Position numbers and translations under genes: made by a program. A stretch of DNA of 7,596 nucleotides, taken from contig JAPLCL010000169.1 in assembly GCA_026392265.1 (NCBI GenBank), positions 1 through 7,596 of the forward strand, read 5' to 3'. Of this stretch, positions 1-6,250 are shown in pieces. Position 1 is the stretch's first letter. Every line of letters starts with the position of its first letter. The notes beneath the pieces were generated by a model. It saw only the letters and a program-made list of their open reading frames with translations. It was not told where the DNA came from and did no database searches. This DNA is from Actinomycetota bacterium. Its GTDB lineage: Bacteria > Actinomycetota > Thermoleophilia > UBA2241.

Positions 1-1
1 C

Positions 2-73
2 CGGTACCGAGGCAGCCTCAAAAGCGGCCTGACCACCGATGAGTTGATGCGCCTGACTCGCGGCGACGACTGA
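2..73 (+). CDS. VapB-type antitoxin, C-terminal end only (5' end outside window)
   Basis: The frame opening at base 2 reads RYRGSLKSGLTTDELMRLTRGDD and stops at TGA 71-73. This is the typical tail of a VapB antitoxin (RGSLK...LTTDE(L/I)M.LTRG.D), the part that wraps around the PIN toxin and blocks its active site. The N-terminal DNA-binding domain, which would show whether it is AbrB-like or ribbon-helix-helix, lies outside the window. The stop shares one base with the toxin ATG (TGATG), the usual translational coupling that makes antitoxin before toxin. In this family the antitoxin and the complex repress their own promoter, which is not visible here. Identification rests on 23 residues plus the coupled PIN gene. 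Confidence 0.72.
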   Translation, partial: RYRGSLKSGLTTDELMRLTRGDD

Positions 74-486
74 TGTCGTCACGGGTGCTCGTGGACACCA
101 ACGTGCTCGTCGACCTCCTGACCGACGACCCAGAATGGGCAGACTGGTCCGGAGACGCTTTCTGCGCCTGCAGCGACCATGCCCGACTCGTCATCGACAC
201 TCCGGTCTACGCGGAGTTGGCGGTACGCTACGAGTCGGTCGAGGCACTCGAGCAGATGATCGACGCCGCCGACTTGGAGCGCGAGCACGTACCGTGGTCG
301 GCGGCGTTCCTGGCGGGCAAAGCGTTTGAGCAGTATCGGAGAGCCGGCGGTACGCTACGTTCGCCGCTGCCGGACTTCTACATCGGCGCCCACGCGGCGG
401 TCACCGGCATGTCGCTGCTCACCCGCGACGCCGCGAGCTACCGCACCTACTTCCCCACCGTGGAGCTGATCGCGCCGGACGTCTGA
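73..486 (+). CDS. vapC: VapC-type PIN-domain ribonuclease toxin
   Basis: This is a 137-residue single PIN domain, normal length for VapC. The four acidic metal-binding positions are all visible: D8 in LVDTNVLVD, E48 in VYAELAVRYE, D101 in PLPDFYIGAHA and D119 in LLTRDAASY. The ending RTYFPTVELIAP is also typical of the family. VapC toxins are Mg2+-dependent endoribonucleases that cut tRNA or rRNA when freed from the antitoxin; the target of this one cannot be read from sequence. The ATG overlaps the antitoxin stop by one base and has no convincing Shine-Dalgarno of its own, so translation is probably coupled. With all catalytic residues and full length present, it looks active rather than decayed. 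It converges on the membrane-protein gene to its right. Confidence 0.9.
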   Translation: MSSRVLVDTNVLVDLLTDDPEWADWSGDAFCACSDHARLVIDTPVYAELAVRYESVEALEQMIDAADLEREHVPWSAAFLAGKAFEQYRRAGGTLRSPLPDFYIGAHAAVTGMSLLTRDAASYRTYFPTVELIAPDV

Positions 487-495
487 CGGCCACGG

Positions 496-511
496 CCCGC
501 GGCACCGCGGG
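496..511. terminator. Candidate hairpin between convergent genes
   Basis: CCCGCGG (496-502) and CCGCGGG (505-511) form a perfect inverted repeat ten bases after the toxin stop, in the 78-nt gap between two convergent genes. A real stem would have six G-C pairs and a 4-nt loop. Neither strand has a T tract, so it is at best a U-less terminator or RNA 3'-end protector that could serve both genes. No other feature is seen in this gap. Confidence 0.35.
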
Positions 512-564
512 GGTCTCCCCAGCGTCTTCGCGGCGGAGCGCAAGTACGCGAGGGAGCCCTGCCC

Positions 565-981
565 TCAAGCTCGACGTGGGGTTCGCGACGAGTTGCACAG
601 AGCGGCTGCCACCAGAAGTGTGATGGCCGCAGGCAGGTAGAACAGACCTATGGTCATCCCTGAGATGACGCTGAAGACGAGAAGCACCACGGCAACGCTC
701 CACAGCAGGAAGCGATGGCTTCTGACCGCGCCGAACACCCCGAGCCCCGTCAGGACGACCGGTATGGCCAGGAGGCCAAGCGCCCACATCCCGTTCTCGG
801 CGAGGAGTGACGTCTGCTCGCTGCGCTGTACCACCTCTCCACTCGACGATGCCGTGACGGAGACTACCTGGTAGGAACCCGGAGAGAACGCCAGCCACGA
901 CCCGGCGGCAAGCGCGAGCAGCAGGGCTGCGAGAGCCACCCAGACCGTTGGCGCCGGCCGACCATGACCCACCTCTGACAC
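565..981 (-). CDS. Small four-helix membrane protein, function unknown
   Basis: This 138-residue protein has four hydrophobic segments at about residues 12-32, 64-86, 90-108 and 109-128. A polar, Ser/Glu-rich loop of about 30 residues lies between the first two, and there are short charged ends (GHGR at the start, SSRTPRRA at the end). The Arg-rich C-terminus and R87/H89/R90 between helices 2 and 3 suggest both ends are cytoplasmic and the 33-63 loop is outside. Helix 4 contains TIGLFYLPAAITLL, a style seen in small uncharacterised membrane proteins of high-GC bacteria. I do not recognise a family with a function, and there are no obvious catalytic residues. The GTG start is well supported: AGGAGG lies 6 nt upstream. 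It is 148 nt past the GNAT gene, on the same strand, and likely has its own promoter. Confidence 0.75.
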   Translation of the reverse strand: MSEVGHGRPAPTVWVALAALLLALAAGSWLAFSPGSYQVVSVTASSSGEVVQRSEQTSLLAENGMWALGLLAIPVVLTGLGVFGAVRSHRFLLWSVAVVLLVFSVISGMTIGLFYLPAAITLLVAAALCNSSRTPRRA

Positions 982-987
982 CCGATG

Positions 988-993
988 CCTCCT
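988..993 (-). promoter_or_regulatory. Ribosome binding site fixing a GTG start
   Basis: AGGAGG on the minus strand, 6 nt before GTG 981-979, is a full-consensus Shine-Dalgarno. It selects this GTG over the in-frame GTG three codons later and supports the membrane-protein ORF as a real gene. Confidence 0.8.
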
Positions 994-1019
994 GGGCGTA
1001 AGACTATCCCTGCCCGCCT

Positions 1020-1028
1020 AGCCTAGCA
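1020..1028 (-). promoter_or_regulatory. Candidate extended -10 promoter for the membrane-protein gene
   Basis: Minus-strand TGCTAGGCT matches an extended -10 (TGnTAnnnT). It would start transcription about 7 nt downstream and give a leader of roughly 30 nt with AGGAGG in it. No recognisable -35 lies 16-18 nt upstream. A second -10-like hexamer, TAGTCT at 1001-1006, is closer to the gene but also lacks a -35. This is pattern matching only. Confidence 0.25.
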
Positions 1029-1129
1029 CCCGGCGAACGCAGCGCACGGCAGGCGGAGCTCTCAAGAACCGCGTGACTGTGGGAAGCGGTTGATCCGGAC
1101 TCGTCAGCGAAGCGCCGCGTCGGGAGCGC

Positions 1130-1633
1130 TCAGCGGAGATCGAGCGCCCAGAGCTCGTGCGGTCCGCCGCTCCACAGCACATCGCGCTCCAAGATCATGC
1201 CGAGACGTCGGGCCACTCCCCGCGAGCGCTCGTTCTGGGGCGCGATCAGCGAGTACACGCGGGTGAGGCCGAGCTCCGCGGCGTGCGACAGCACGCCGCG
1301 CGCGGCCTCTGTGGCGTAGCCGTGACCCCACGCGTCGCTGCGCAGGTCCCAGCCCAGCTCGGGAAGTCGCCGGCCCTCGACCTCACGGTAGGTGGGGCCG
1401 CAGTCGCCGATGAGGTCGCCGGTGAACGCGACGACCACGGCGTATTCGGCGCAGCCGTCGTCCCGATAGCGCTCCAAGGTCACCTCGAGCCAGCTCCGAG
1501 TCTGCTCGCGCGTGTACGGCGCCGGCTCCCACCAGAGCACGGCCGGGTCGGCGAAGACCATCGCCAGCGCGTCGAGGTCGGCGGCCGTGAACTCGCGCAC
1601 GATGAGGCGCTCGGTGTGCAGCGGCAACGTCAT
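1130..1633 (-). CDS. GNAT-family N-acetyltransferase, RimJ/RimL type
   Basis: This 167-residue protein has the RimJ/RimL-like GNAT layout. It opens with LHTERLIVREFTAADLDAL (residues 5-23). A central strand ELGWDLRSD (92-100) leads into the acetyl-CoA pyrophosphate loop WGHGYATEAARG (102-113). The later NERSRGVARRLGM (134-146) is the helix that usually follows the second acetyl-CoA contact. Such enzymes move acetyl from acetyl-CoA to an amine, either a protein N-terminus or a small molecule; the substrate here is unknown. It lies 59 nt after ftsY on the same strand and is probably read through from it. The start is unusual: the ATG sits in the second copy of a 14-bp duplication, has no Shine-Dalgarno of its own, and overlaps the stop of a five-codon leader ORF. 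An in-frame TGA at 1658-1660, with no start codon after it, rules out an upstream in-frame start. Confidence 0.88.
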   Translation of the reverse strand: MTLPLHTERLIVREFTAADLDALAMVFADPAVLWWEPAPYTREQTRSWLEVTLERYRDDGCAEYAVVVAFTGDLIGDCGPTYREVEGRRLPELGWDLRSDAWGHGYATEAARGVLSHAAELGLTRVYSLIAPQNERSRGVARRLGMILERDVLWSGGPHELWALDLR

Positions 1634-1648
1634 CGCGGCAACGTCATC
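1621..1648 (-). repeat. Perfect 14-bp tandem duplication over the GNAT start codon
   Basis: GCGGCAACGTCATC (plus strand) occurs twice back to back at 1621-1634 and 1635-1648. On the minus strand each copy carries ATG ACG TTG CCG. Because 14 is not a multiple of 3, the two ATGs are in different frames. Removing one copy would leave a single ATG joined to the same coding frame. Confidence 0.95.
1630..1647 (-). other. Five-codon leader ORF (MTLPR-stop) coupled to the GNAT gene
   Basis: From ATG 1647-1645 the minus strand reads ATG ACG TTG CCG CGA TGA. The TGA (1632-1630) overlaps the GNAT ATG (1633-1631) as ATGA, the classic stop-start overlap for translational re-initiation. GAGGTGA at 1664-1658 ends 10 nt before this first ATG (13 nt from its GAGG core) but 24 nt before the GNAT ATG. 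A ribosome would therefore more readily start at the leader. Whether it is translated is inference. Confidence 0.5.
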
Positions 1649-1657
1649 GCCGTCCGG

Positions 1658-1664
1658 TCACCTC
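1658..1664 (-). promoter_or_regulatory. Shine-Dalgarno-like GAGGTGA upstream of the duplicated start
   Basis: Minus-strand GAGGTGA matches seven bases of the anti-SD complement. It is the only good candidate before the GNAT gene and is nearer the leader ATG (1647) than the gene's own ATG (1633). Its spacing is long for both, so strength is uncertain. Confidence 0.45.
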
Positions 1665-1692
1665 GTGCGCGCCCAGTGCCACGGCCCGGAGC

Positions 1693-2703
1693 CTACGAGG
1701 ACTCGTGGTCGCCGCCGAAGATGGCGCGCGCGAAGACGTCGGGCTCGAAGGGGCGCAGGTCCTCGAGCTGCTCGCCGATGCCTATGAGCTTGATGGGGAT
1801 GCCGAGCGTCTCGTGGATCGCCACGACGATGCCGCCCTTGGCGGTGCCGTCGAGCTTGGTGAGTACCACGCCGGTGACGTCTACTGCCCTCTGGAACTCG
1901 CTCGCCTGGCGCAGGCCGTTCTGGCCCGTCGTGGCGTCGAGCACGAGCAACGTCTCGTGGGGGGCGCCGGGCAACTGCTTTTCGATGACCCGGCGCACCT
2001 TCTCGAGCTCGCGCATCAGGTTGACCTGGGTGTGCAGGCGCCCGGCCGTGTCGATGAGCACCACGTCGGCGCCGCGCGAGCGGGCGGCGGCCACGCCGTC
2101 GTACACGACGGCGGCAGGATCGCCGCCCTCGGCCTGCTTCACGATCTCGCAGCCGACGCGCTTCGCCCACTCGCTGAGCTGCTCCACAGCGGCGGCGCGG
2201 AACGTGTCGCCGGCCACCATGAGCGGCGTCTTGCCCATCTCCTTGAGCCGCCAGGCGAGCTTGCCGATGGTCGTCGTCTTTCCCGTGCCGTTGACGCCGA
2301 CCATGAGGATCACGGTGGGCTGCGCCGTGACGTCGATCCTCTGCGACTCGGGGTCGTCCGGCTTGAGCACGCCGGCGATCACGTCGGCAAGCTCGTCCAT
2401 GAACGGCTCGCGCGTCTCGATCTTCTTCGCGGTGCAGCGCTGCTCGAGCGCATCGACCACCTTGACCGTGCCGTCCACGCCCACGTCGGCGGCGATCAGC
2501 AGCTCTTCCACCTGCTCGTAGAGCCTCCAGTCGACGCCCACGTACATGGCCGCCTTGAGCTGGTCGGCGACCACGGCGCGCGCCTTGCCGAGGTTCTTGC
2601 GCAGGCGCCCGAAGAGGCCCCTCCGTTCGCGTTCCTCCTCCTCGAACACCGCCACCGGGACATCGTCCACGGCCACGCCCTTGAAGACTTCATGCCACTC
2701 CAC
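1693..2703 (-). CDS. ftsY: Signal recognition particle receptor FtsY (SRP GTPase)
   Basis: FtsY is the bacterial SRP receptor: it pairs with Ffh-SRP at the membrane and, on GTP hydrolysis, hands ribosomes to SecYEG. This 336-residue protein has every SRP-GTPase element. A short N-terminal region has an acidic run (EEEE, 21-24) followed by a likely amphipathic membrane-binding helix starting GLFGRLRKNL (29-38). The helical N domain spans about 29-115. The G domain has G1 GVNGTGKTTT (136-145), G2 DTFRAAA (166-172), G3 DTAGR (218-222), G4 TKLD (282-285) and the closing GIGEQLEDLRPF (308-319). The long acidic A domain of E. coli FtsY is absent, as in many bacteria. Ffh is excluded because there is no Met-rich M domain and because of the GVNGTGKTT and DLRPF signatures. 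The start is GTG 2703 with GAGGAG 6 nt upstream; only 11 nt separate it from the smc stop. Confidence 0.97.
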   Translation of the reverse strand: MEWHEVFKGVAVDDVPVAVFEEEERERRGLFGRLRKNLGKARAVVADQLKAAMYVGVDWRLYEQVEELLIAADVGVDGTVKVVDALEQRCTAKKIETREPFMDELADVIAGVLKPDDPESQRIDVTAQPTVILMVGVNGTGKTTTIGKLAWRLKEMGKTPLMVAGDTFRAAAVEQLSEWAKRVGCEIVKQAEGGDPAAVVYDGVAAARSRGADVVLIDTAGRLHTQVNLMRELEKVRRVIEKQLPGAPHETLLVLDATTGQNGLRQASEFQRAVDVTGVVLTKLDGTAKGGIVVAIHETLGIPIKLIGIGEQLEDLRPFEPDVFARAIFGGDHESS

Positions 2704-2709
2704 GTGCAG

Positions 2710-2715
2710 CTCCTC
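2710..2715 (-). promoter_or_regulatory. ftsY ribosome binding site overlapping the smc stop
   Basis: Minus-strand GAGGAG lies 6 nt before the ftsY GTG. Its first G is the last base of the smc TAG stop (2717-2715). Ribosomes finishing smc end on the ftsY initiation region, which supports co-transcription and coupling. Confidence 0.75.
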
Positions 2716-5700
2716 TAGCTTGTCGGGCCGGCGGCCGGAGGCTCCCCGGCCTTACCCTTGGCGCGCTCCTCGCGCTCGATCTCCTCCTGAGCCATGCGCG
2801 CGCTCACGACCTGCGAGCCCCCGTCAGGGCCCATCGTCACGCCGTAGAGCACGTCGGCGGCCTCCATGGTGCGCTTCTGGTGAGTGATCATGATGAACTG
2901 GGTGCGTTCACGGTAGTCGCGCAGCAGTTTCACGAGGCGGCCGATGTTCACGTCGTCCAGCGCCGCCTCGATCTCATCGAGGATATAGAAGGGGCACGGC
3001 CGCGCCAGCACGAGCGCCATGAGAAAGGCGATCGCCACGAGGGCGCGCTCGCCGCCGGACAGCAGCTGCAGCTTCTTGCCGAGCTTCTTCGCCGGCTTGA
3101 CCTGCACGCTGACGCCGCCCGGGTCGTCCTCGCTGGGCTCGGCGAGCCGTAGCGAGCCGCGCCCGCCGGGGAACAACACAGCCACCATGTGCTCAAACTG
3201 CTCCTGCACGGCGGCAAAGGTCCCGGCAAACTCCGCGTCGATCTGGGCGCTGAGCTCCTTGATGAGGGCGCCGAGCTCGTCGACGGACTTCTCGAGGTCG
3301 CGCCGCTGTTCGCGCAAGAAGGCGGCGCGCTCGCCGAGCGCGGCACACTCCGCCTCGGCGAGGGGGTTCACGGGCCCGATACGCTCGCGGCGCCGGCTGA
3401 GCCGCTCGAGGCGCTCGCGCAGCTGCCGCGCCTCGTCGTCGTCCGCAGGGGCGGCGAACCCCGCCTGATCAAGCTGCTCGCTGACCTCGTCGAGGGCCGC
3501 GGCGAGCTCGGCGCGACGGTCCTCGAGGCGCGCCAGCGCCACCTGGACCCCCGTGCGCCGCTCGCCGAGGTCGGCCAGGTCGCGGCGCAGGCCGGCCTCC
3601 CGCTCGGCCAATGCGCGAAGCTGGCCGCGGTCCAGCGACGCGTCTGCCTCCTCGCCCGGATCGAGGCGCTGGATGAGCGCCCTGGCGTGCCCGCTCAGGC
3701 CCGCGACCCGCGTGGAGAGCGCCTCGCAGATCTCTCGCACCTCGGGCAGCTCCCTGAGGCGGCGTTCAAGCTCCTTCAGCCGCGCGCGTCCCGCGGCGGC
3801 ACGGCTCCGTGCTGCTTCGCGCTGCGCCGCGGCGCGCTGCGCCGCCGCGCGCCTCTCCTCCAGCTCGACGCGGCGCCGCGTCACCAGTGACAGCGTCTCG
3901 GCGTGTTCGCTTTCCAACGCTGTGAGCCCCGCCTCCGCGGCTTCCGCCTCGGGGCGAAGCTGTGCGGTCTGAAGCAGCGCTGTCGCGGCGGCCTCGGCGG
4001 CGGCCTCGCTCACGGCGCTCGCCGCGGCGCGCTCGACCGCCAGACCCTCGAGCGCCCTGCGGTCGCGGGCTATCACCTCCTCGAGGTCACGGGCGCGGGC
4101 GCGCAGCGCCTTGAGATCGCGCTCGGCGGTCTCGGCAGCGATGCGCGCCTCGCGTTCTGCCGCCGAGCGCTCGTCCGCCGCCTCTCGCGCGGCCTTCTGC
4201 GCGCGCGCGGCGATCGCCAGCGCAGCTTCCTCTCGCACCTCTCCGGAGCGCACGGCATCGAGCTTCTCGCTCAGGCCTTCGAGGGCGGCGCGGCGCTCAA
4301 GGAGCAGCGCCGCCGGCACGCCGCTGGCAAGGCCCATGTAGCCGGAGCTCGGACGGCAGAACTCCCCGTCGCGGGTCACGGCCAGACCCGTGAACCCGTC
4401 CGGCACGGCGTGCAGATCGTCCACGATGACCACGTCCGCCAGCGCGCTCTCGAGCTCGTCGTGCCCCTCCAGGCTCACCTTGTCGATGAGGGGGGCCGCG
4501 CCGGGGAACGCCACCGCGGGTCGCGGCCTGGCCAGCGGTACAACGAGGCGCACAAGCCCTACTCCGGCGTCCTTGAGGGCACTCAGGAGCGACCAGTGGT
4601 CCACACTCCGCGGCACCGCCAGGGCCCCCGAGACCTGCGCCAGCGCCGCCGCCAGAGCGCGCTCGTAGCCCGCCTCGCAGCTGATGGCTCCGGCCAGCGA
4701 GACGGTCCCGGGATAGGCGCCGGCCACCTGGAGCACGTCCGCGCCCACATCCTGCAGGTCGCGCAACGCGGCGTTCAGGTGGTCGACTTCCGCCTCCAGG
4801 GCACGGCGTTCCGCGAGCAGAGCTCTGTGCCGTTCCTCGGCAGCGGACGCAGCGCGTCCCGCTACGGCGGCCGCGGTCTCCGCAGCCTCCGCGGCGGCGC
4901 CGGCGTCGTGCAGCGCGGCGTGCGCCACCGCCTCTGCCTCGAGCGCCGTCTTTTCGTCGCCGGTCTTGGTCTCGGCCTCGGCCACTAAGGCCTCACAGTG
5001 CGACGCGAGGCGCGCCTCCTCGCCGGCCAGAGCCTCCTGCCGGCGATCCAGGCGCGCCGCCGTGGTCAGCGCGCTCTCGCGCTCGAGAGTGAGGCGGCTG
5101 AAGCGCGTGCGGCGCTCGCCGAGCAGCTCCCGGGCGGCTCCCAGCCGCCCGGCGACCTCGGCGTAGGTCACCTCCGCCGTCTCGAGCGCCTCGGCGAGGC
5201 GCCTCTCTTCCTGCGGCCAGCGATCCTCTTCTGCCTCTTCGGGGCGCCCCGCCAATTCGCCGAGCAGGCGCTCGCGCTCCTCGGCCGAGGCACGCTCCAC
5301 CTCTTCCAGGAGGCGCCGACGTTGCTCGGTGAGCCGGCGGCCGCTCTCAAGGCGCCCGTCAAGCACGCGGGCGCGCAGCAGGCGCTTGGCGCGTCGCTCG
5401 CGCTCCGCCAGGCGCCGCGCGAACGCCTCTTCCTCGCCGGCGCGGGCCTCGGCGACCGCCTCGAGGCCCTGCCCGCAGCGAGCACCCTCATCCCGCAACC
5501 CGGCGAGCTCGTCGTGACGCGCCGACAGCTCGACGTCCACGGCAGCGACCTCGCCGGTCAGCAGCCGGCCACGCGTCTCCGCAAGGTCGGACTCGACGCT
5601 GCGCAGCTGCTCGGCGGCGCTGGCCTGGCGGCGCAGCGGTGCGAGCTGCGCCCCCACCTCGCGCTCCAGAAGATCGGCGCGCTCGAGATTGCGGCGCACT

Positions 5701-6248
5701 TCGCGCAGCTTGAGCTCGGCGCGCTCCCGCCGGCGCTTGTAGGTGCCCAGGCCGGCGGCCTCTTCGATCTGGTTGCGCCGGTCCTCCGGCTTGCCTGCCA
5801 AGAAAGATTCGACCTTCCCCTGGCCGATGATCGAGTGGAGCTCCTTGCCCAGACCGACCTGTGCCATGAGCTCCACCACGTCCGTGAGTCGGCAGCCGGA
5901 CTGGTTGATGAAGTACTGGGACGACCCGTCGCGCGCGACGCGCCGCATCACGCTCACCTCGGCGGTGGGCAGCGGCAGCATGCCGTCGGCGTTGTCGAAG
6001 GTGAGCTCCACTTCGGCGCTGCCGCCCGCGCGGCGCCCGTCGCTGCCGGCGAAGATGACATCCTGCATGGAGGAGCCGCGCACCGTGCTCGGGCTTTGCT
6101 CGCCGAGCGCCCACACGACAGCGTCGGCGATGTTGCTCTTGCCGCTGCCGTTGGGGCCGATGATGACGCCGACGCCCGGCTCGAAGAGCAGCACTGTCTG
6201 CTTGGGAAACGACTTGAAGCCCTTGAGACGCAGCGCCTTGAGATACAC
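2715..6248 (-). CDS. smc: Chromosome segregation ATPase SMC
   Basis: This 1177-residue protein is full length for bacterial SMC (B. subtilis SMC is about 1,190). SMC dimers, with ScpA and ScpB, form ATP-driven rings that load at parS sites and align the chromosome arms. In order: Walker A GPNGSGKSN (31-39), Q-loop glutamine Q143 in IIGQGK, an outgoing coiled coil (about 165-500), a globular hinge (about 505-645), a returning coiled coil (about 650-1010), ABC signature LSGGER (1063-1068), Walker B YILDE with catalytic E1092, D-loop ALDD and H-loop H1123 in ITHQK. The RIGPVNPLAEAE element before the C-terminal head is also typical. The head is intact, so it should be active. GTG 6248 starts 2 nt after the rnc stop, with GAGGT (6262-6258) inside rnc 9 nt upstream. 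The MYLKALRLKGFKSF N-terminus fits the family start. The last ~25 residues are a charged tail. No scpA or scpB is in the window. Confidence 0.98.
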   Translation of the reverse strand: MYLKALRLKGFKSFPKQTVLLFEPGVGVIIGPNGSGKSNIADAVVWALGEQSPSTVRGSSMQDVIFAGSDGRRAGGSAEVELTFDNADGMLPLPTAEVSVMRRVARDGSSQYFINQSGCRLTDVVELMAQVGLGKELHSIIGQGKVESFLAGKPEDRRNQIEEAAGLGTYKRRRERAELKLREVRRNLERADLLEREVGAQLAPLRRQASAAEQLRSVESDLAETRGRLLTGEVAAVDVELSARHDELAGLRDEGARCGQGLEAVAEARAGEEEAFARRLAERERRAKRLLRARVLDGRLESGRRLTEQRRRLLEEVERASAEERERLLGELAGRPEEAEEDRWPQEERRLAEALETAEVTYAEVAGRLGAARELLGERRTRFSRLTLERESALTTAARLDRRQEALAGEEARLASHCEALVAEAETKTGDEKTALEAEAVAHAALHDAGAAAEAAETAAAVAGRAASAAEERHRALLAERRALEAEVDHLNAALRDLQDVGADVLQVAGAYPGTVSLAGAISCEAGYERALAAALAQVSGALAVPRSVDHWSLLSALKDAGVGLVRLVVPLARPRPAVAFPGAAPLIDKVSLEGHDELESALADVVIVDDLHAVPDGFTGLAVTRDGEFCRPSSGYMGLASGVPAALLLERRAALEGLSEKLDAVRSGEVREEAALAIAARAQKAAREAADERSAAEREARIAAETAERDLKALRARARDLEEVIARDRRALEGLAVERAAASAVSEAAAEAAATALLQTAQLRPEAEAAEAGLTALESEHAETLSLVTRRRVELEERRAAAQRAAAQREAARSRAAAGRARLKELERRLRELPEVREICEALSTRVAGLSGHARALIQRLDPGEEADASLDRGQLRALAEREAGLRRDLADLGERRTGVQVALARLEDRRAELAAALDEVSEQLDQAGFAAPADDDEARQLRERLERLSRRRERIGPVNPLAEAECAALGERAAFLREQRRDLEKSVDELGALIKELSAQIDAEFAGTFAAVQEQFEHMVAVLFPGGRGSLRLAEPSEDDPGGVSVQVKPAKKLGKKLQLLSGGERALVAIAFLMALVLARPCPFYILDEIEAALDDVNIGRLVKLLRDYRERTQFIMITHQKRTMEAADVLYGVTMGPDGGSQVVSARMAQEEIEREERAKGKAGEPPAAGPTS
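5130..5152. repeat. Perfect 10-bp inverted repeat inside smc
   Basis: CCGGGCGGCT (5130-5139) and AGCCGCCCGG (5143-5152) are exact reverse complements around a 3-nt loop, so a very stable hairpin could form in the smc mRNA. It codes for ordinary coiled-coil residues (about 366-373, GRLGAAR). In GC-rich Ala/Arg/Gly coding sequence this may be chance. Confidence 0.85.
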
Positions 6249-6250
6249 GC

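Noticed and set aside
1067..1091. AACCGC...GCGGTT inverted repeat after the GNAT gene as a terminator
   Set aside because: The 6-bp arms are separated by a 13-nt loop and there is no T tract on the minus strand; too weak to call.
1157..2718. Long plus-strand open frames (337 and 454 codons) antisense to the GNAT gene and ftsY
   Set aside because: They mirror strongly conserved genes on the minus strand. Stop-free antisense frames are common in high-GC coding DNA, and the translations (Arg/Ala/Ser-rich) show no family motifs.
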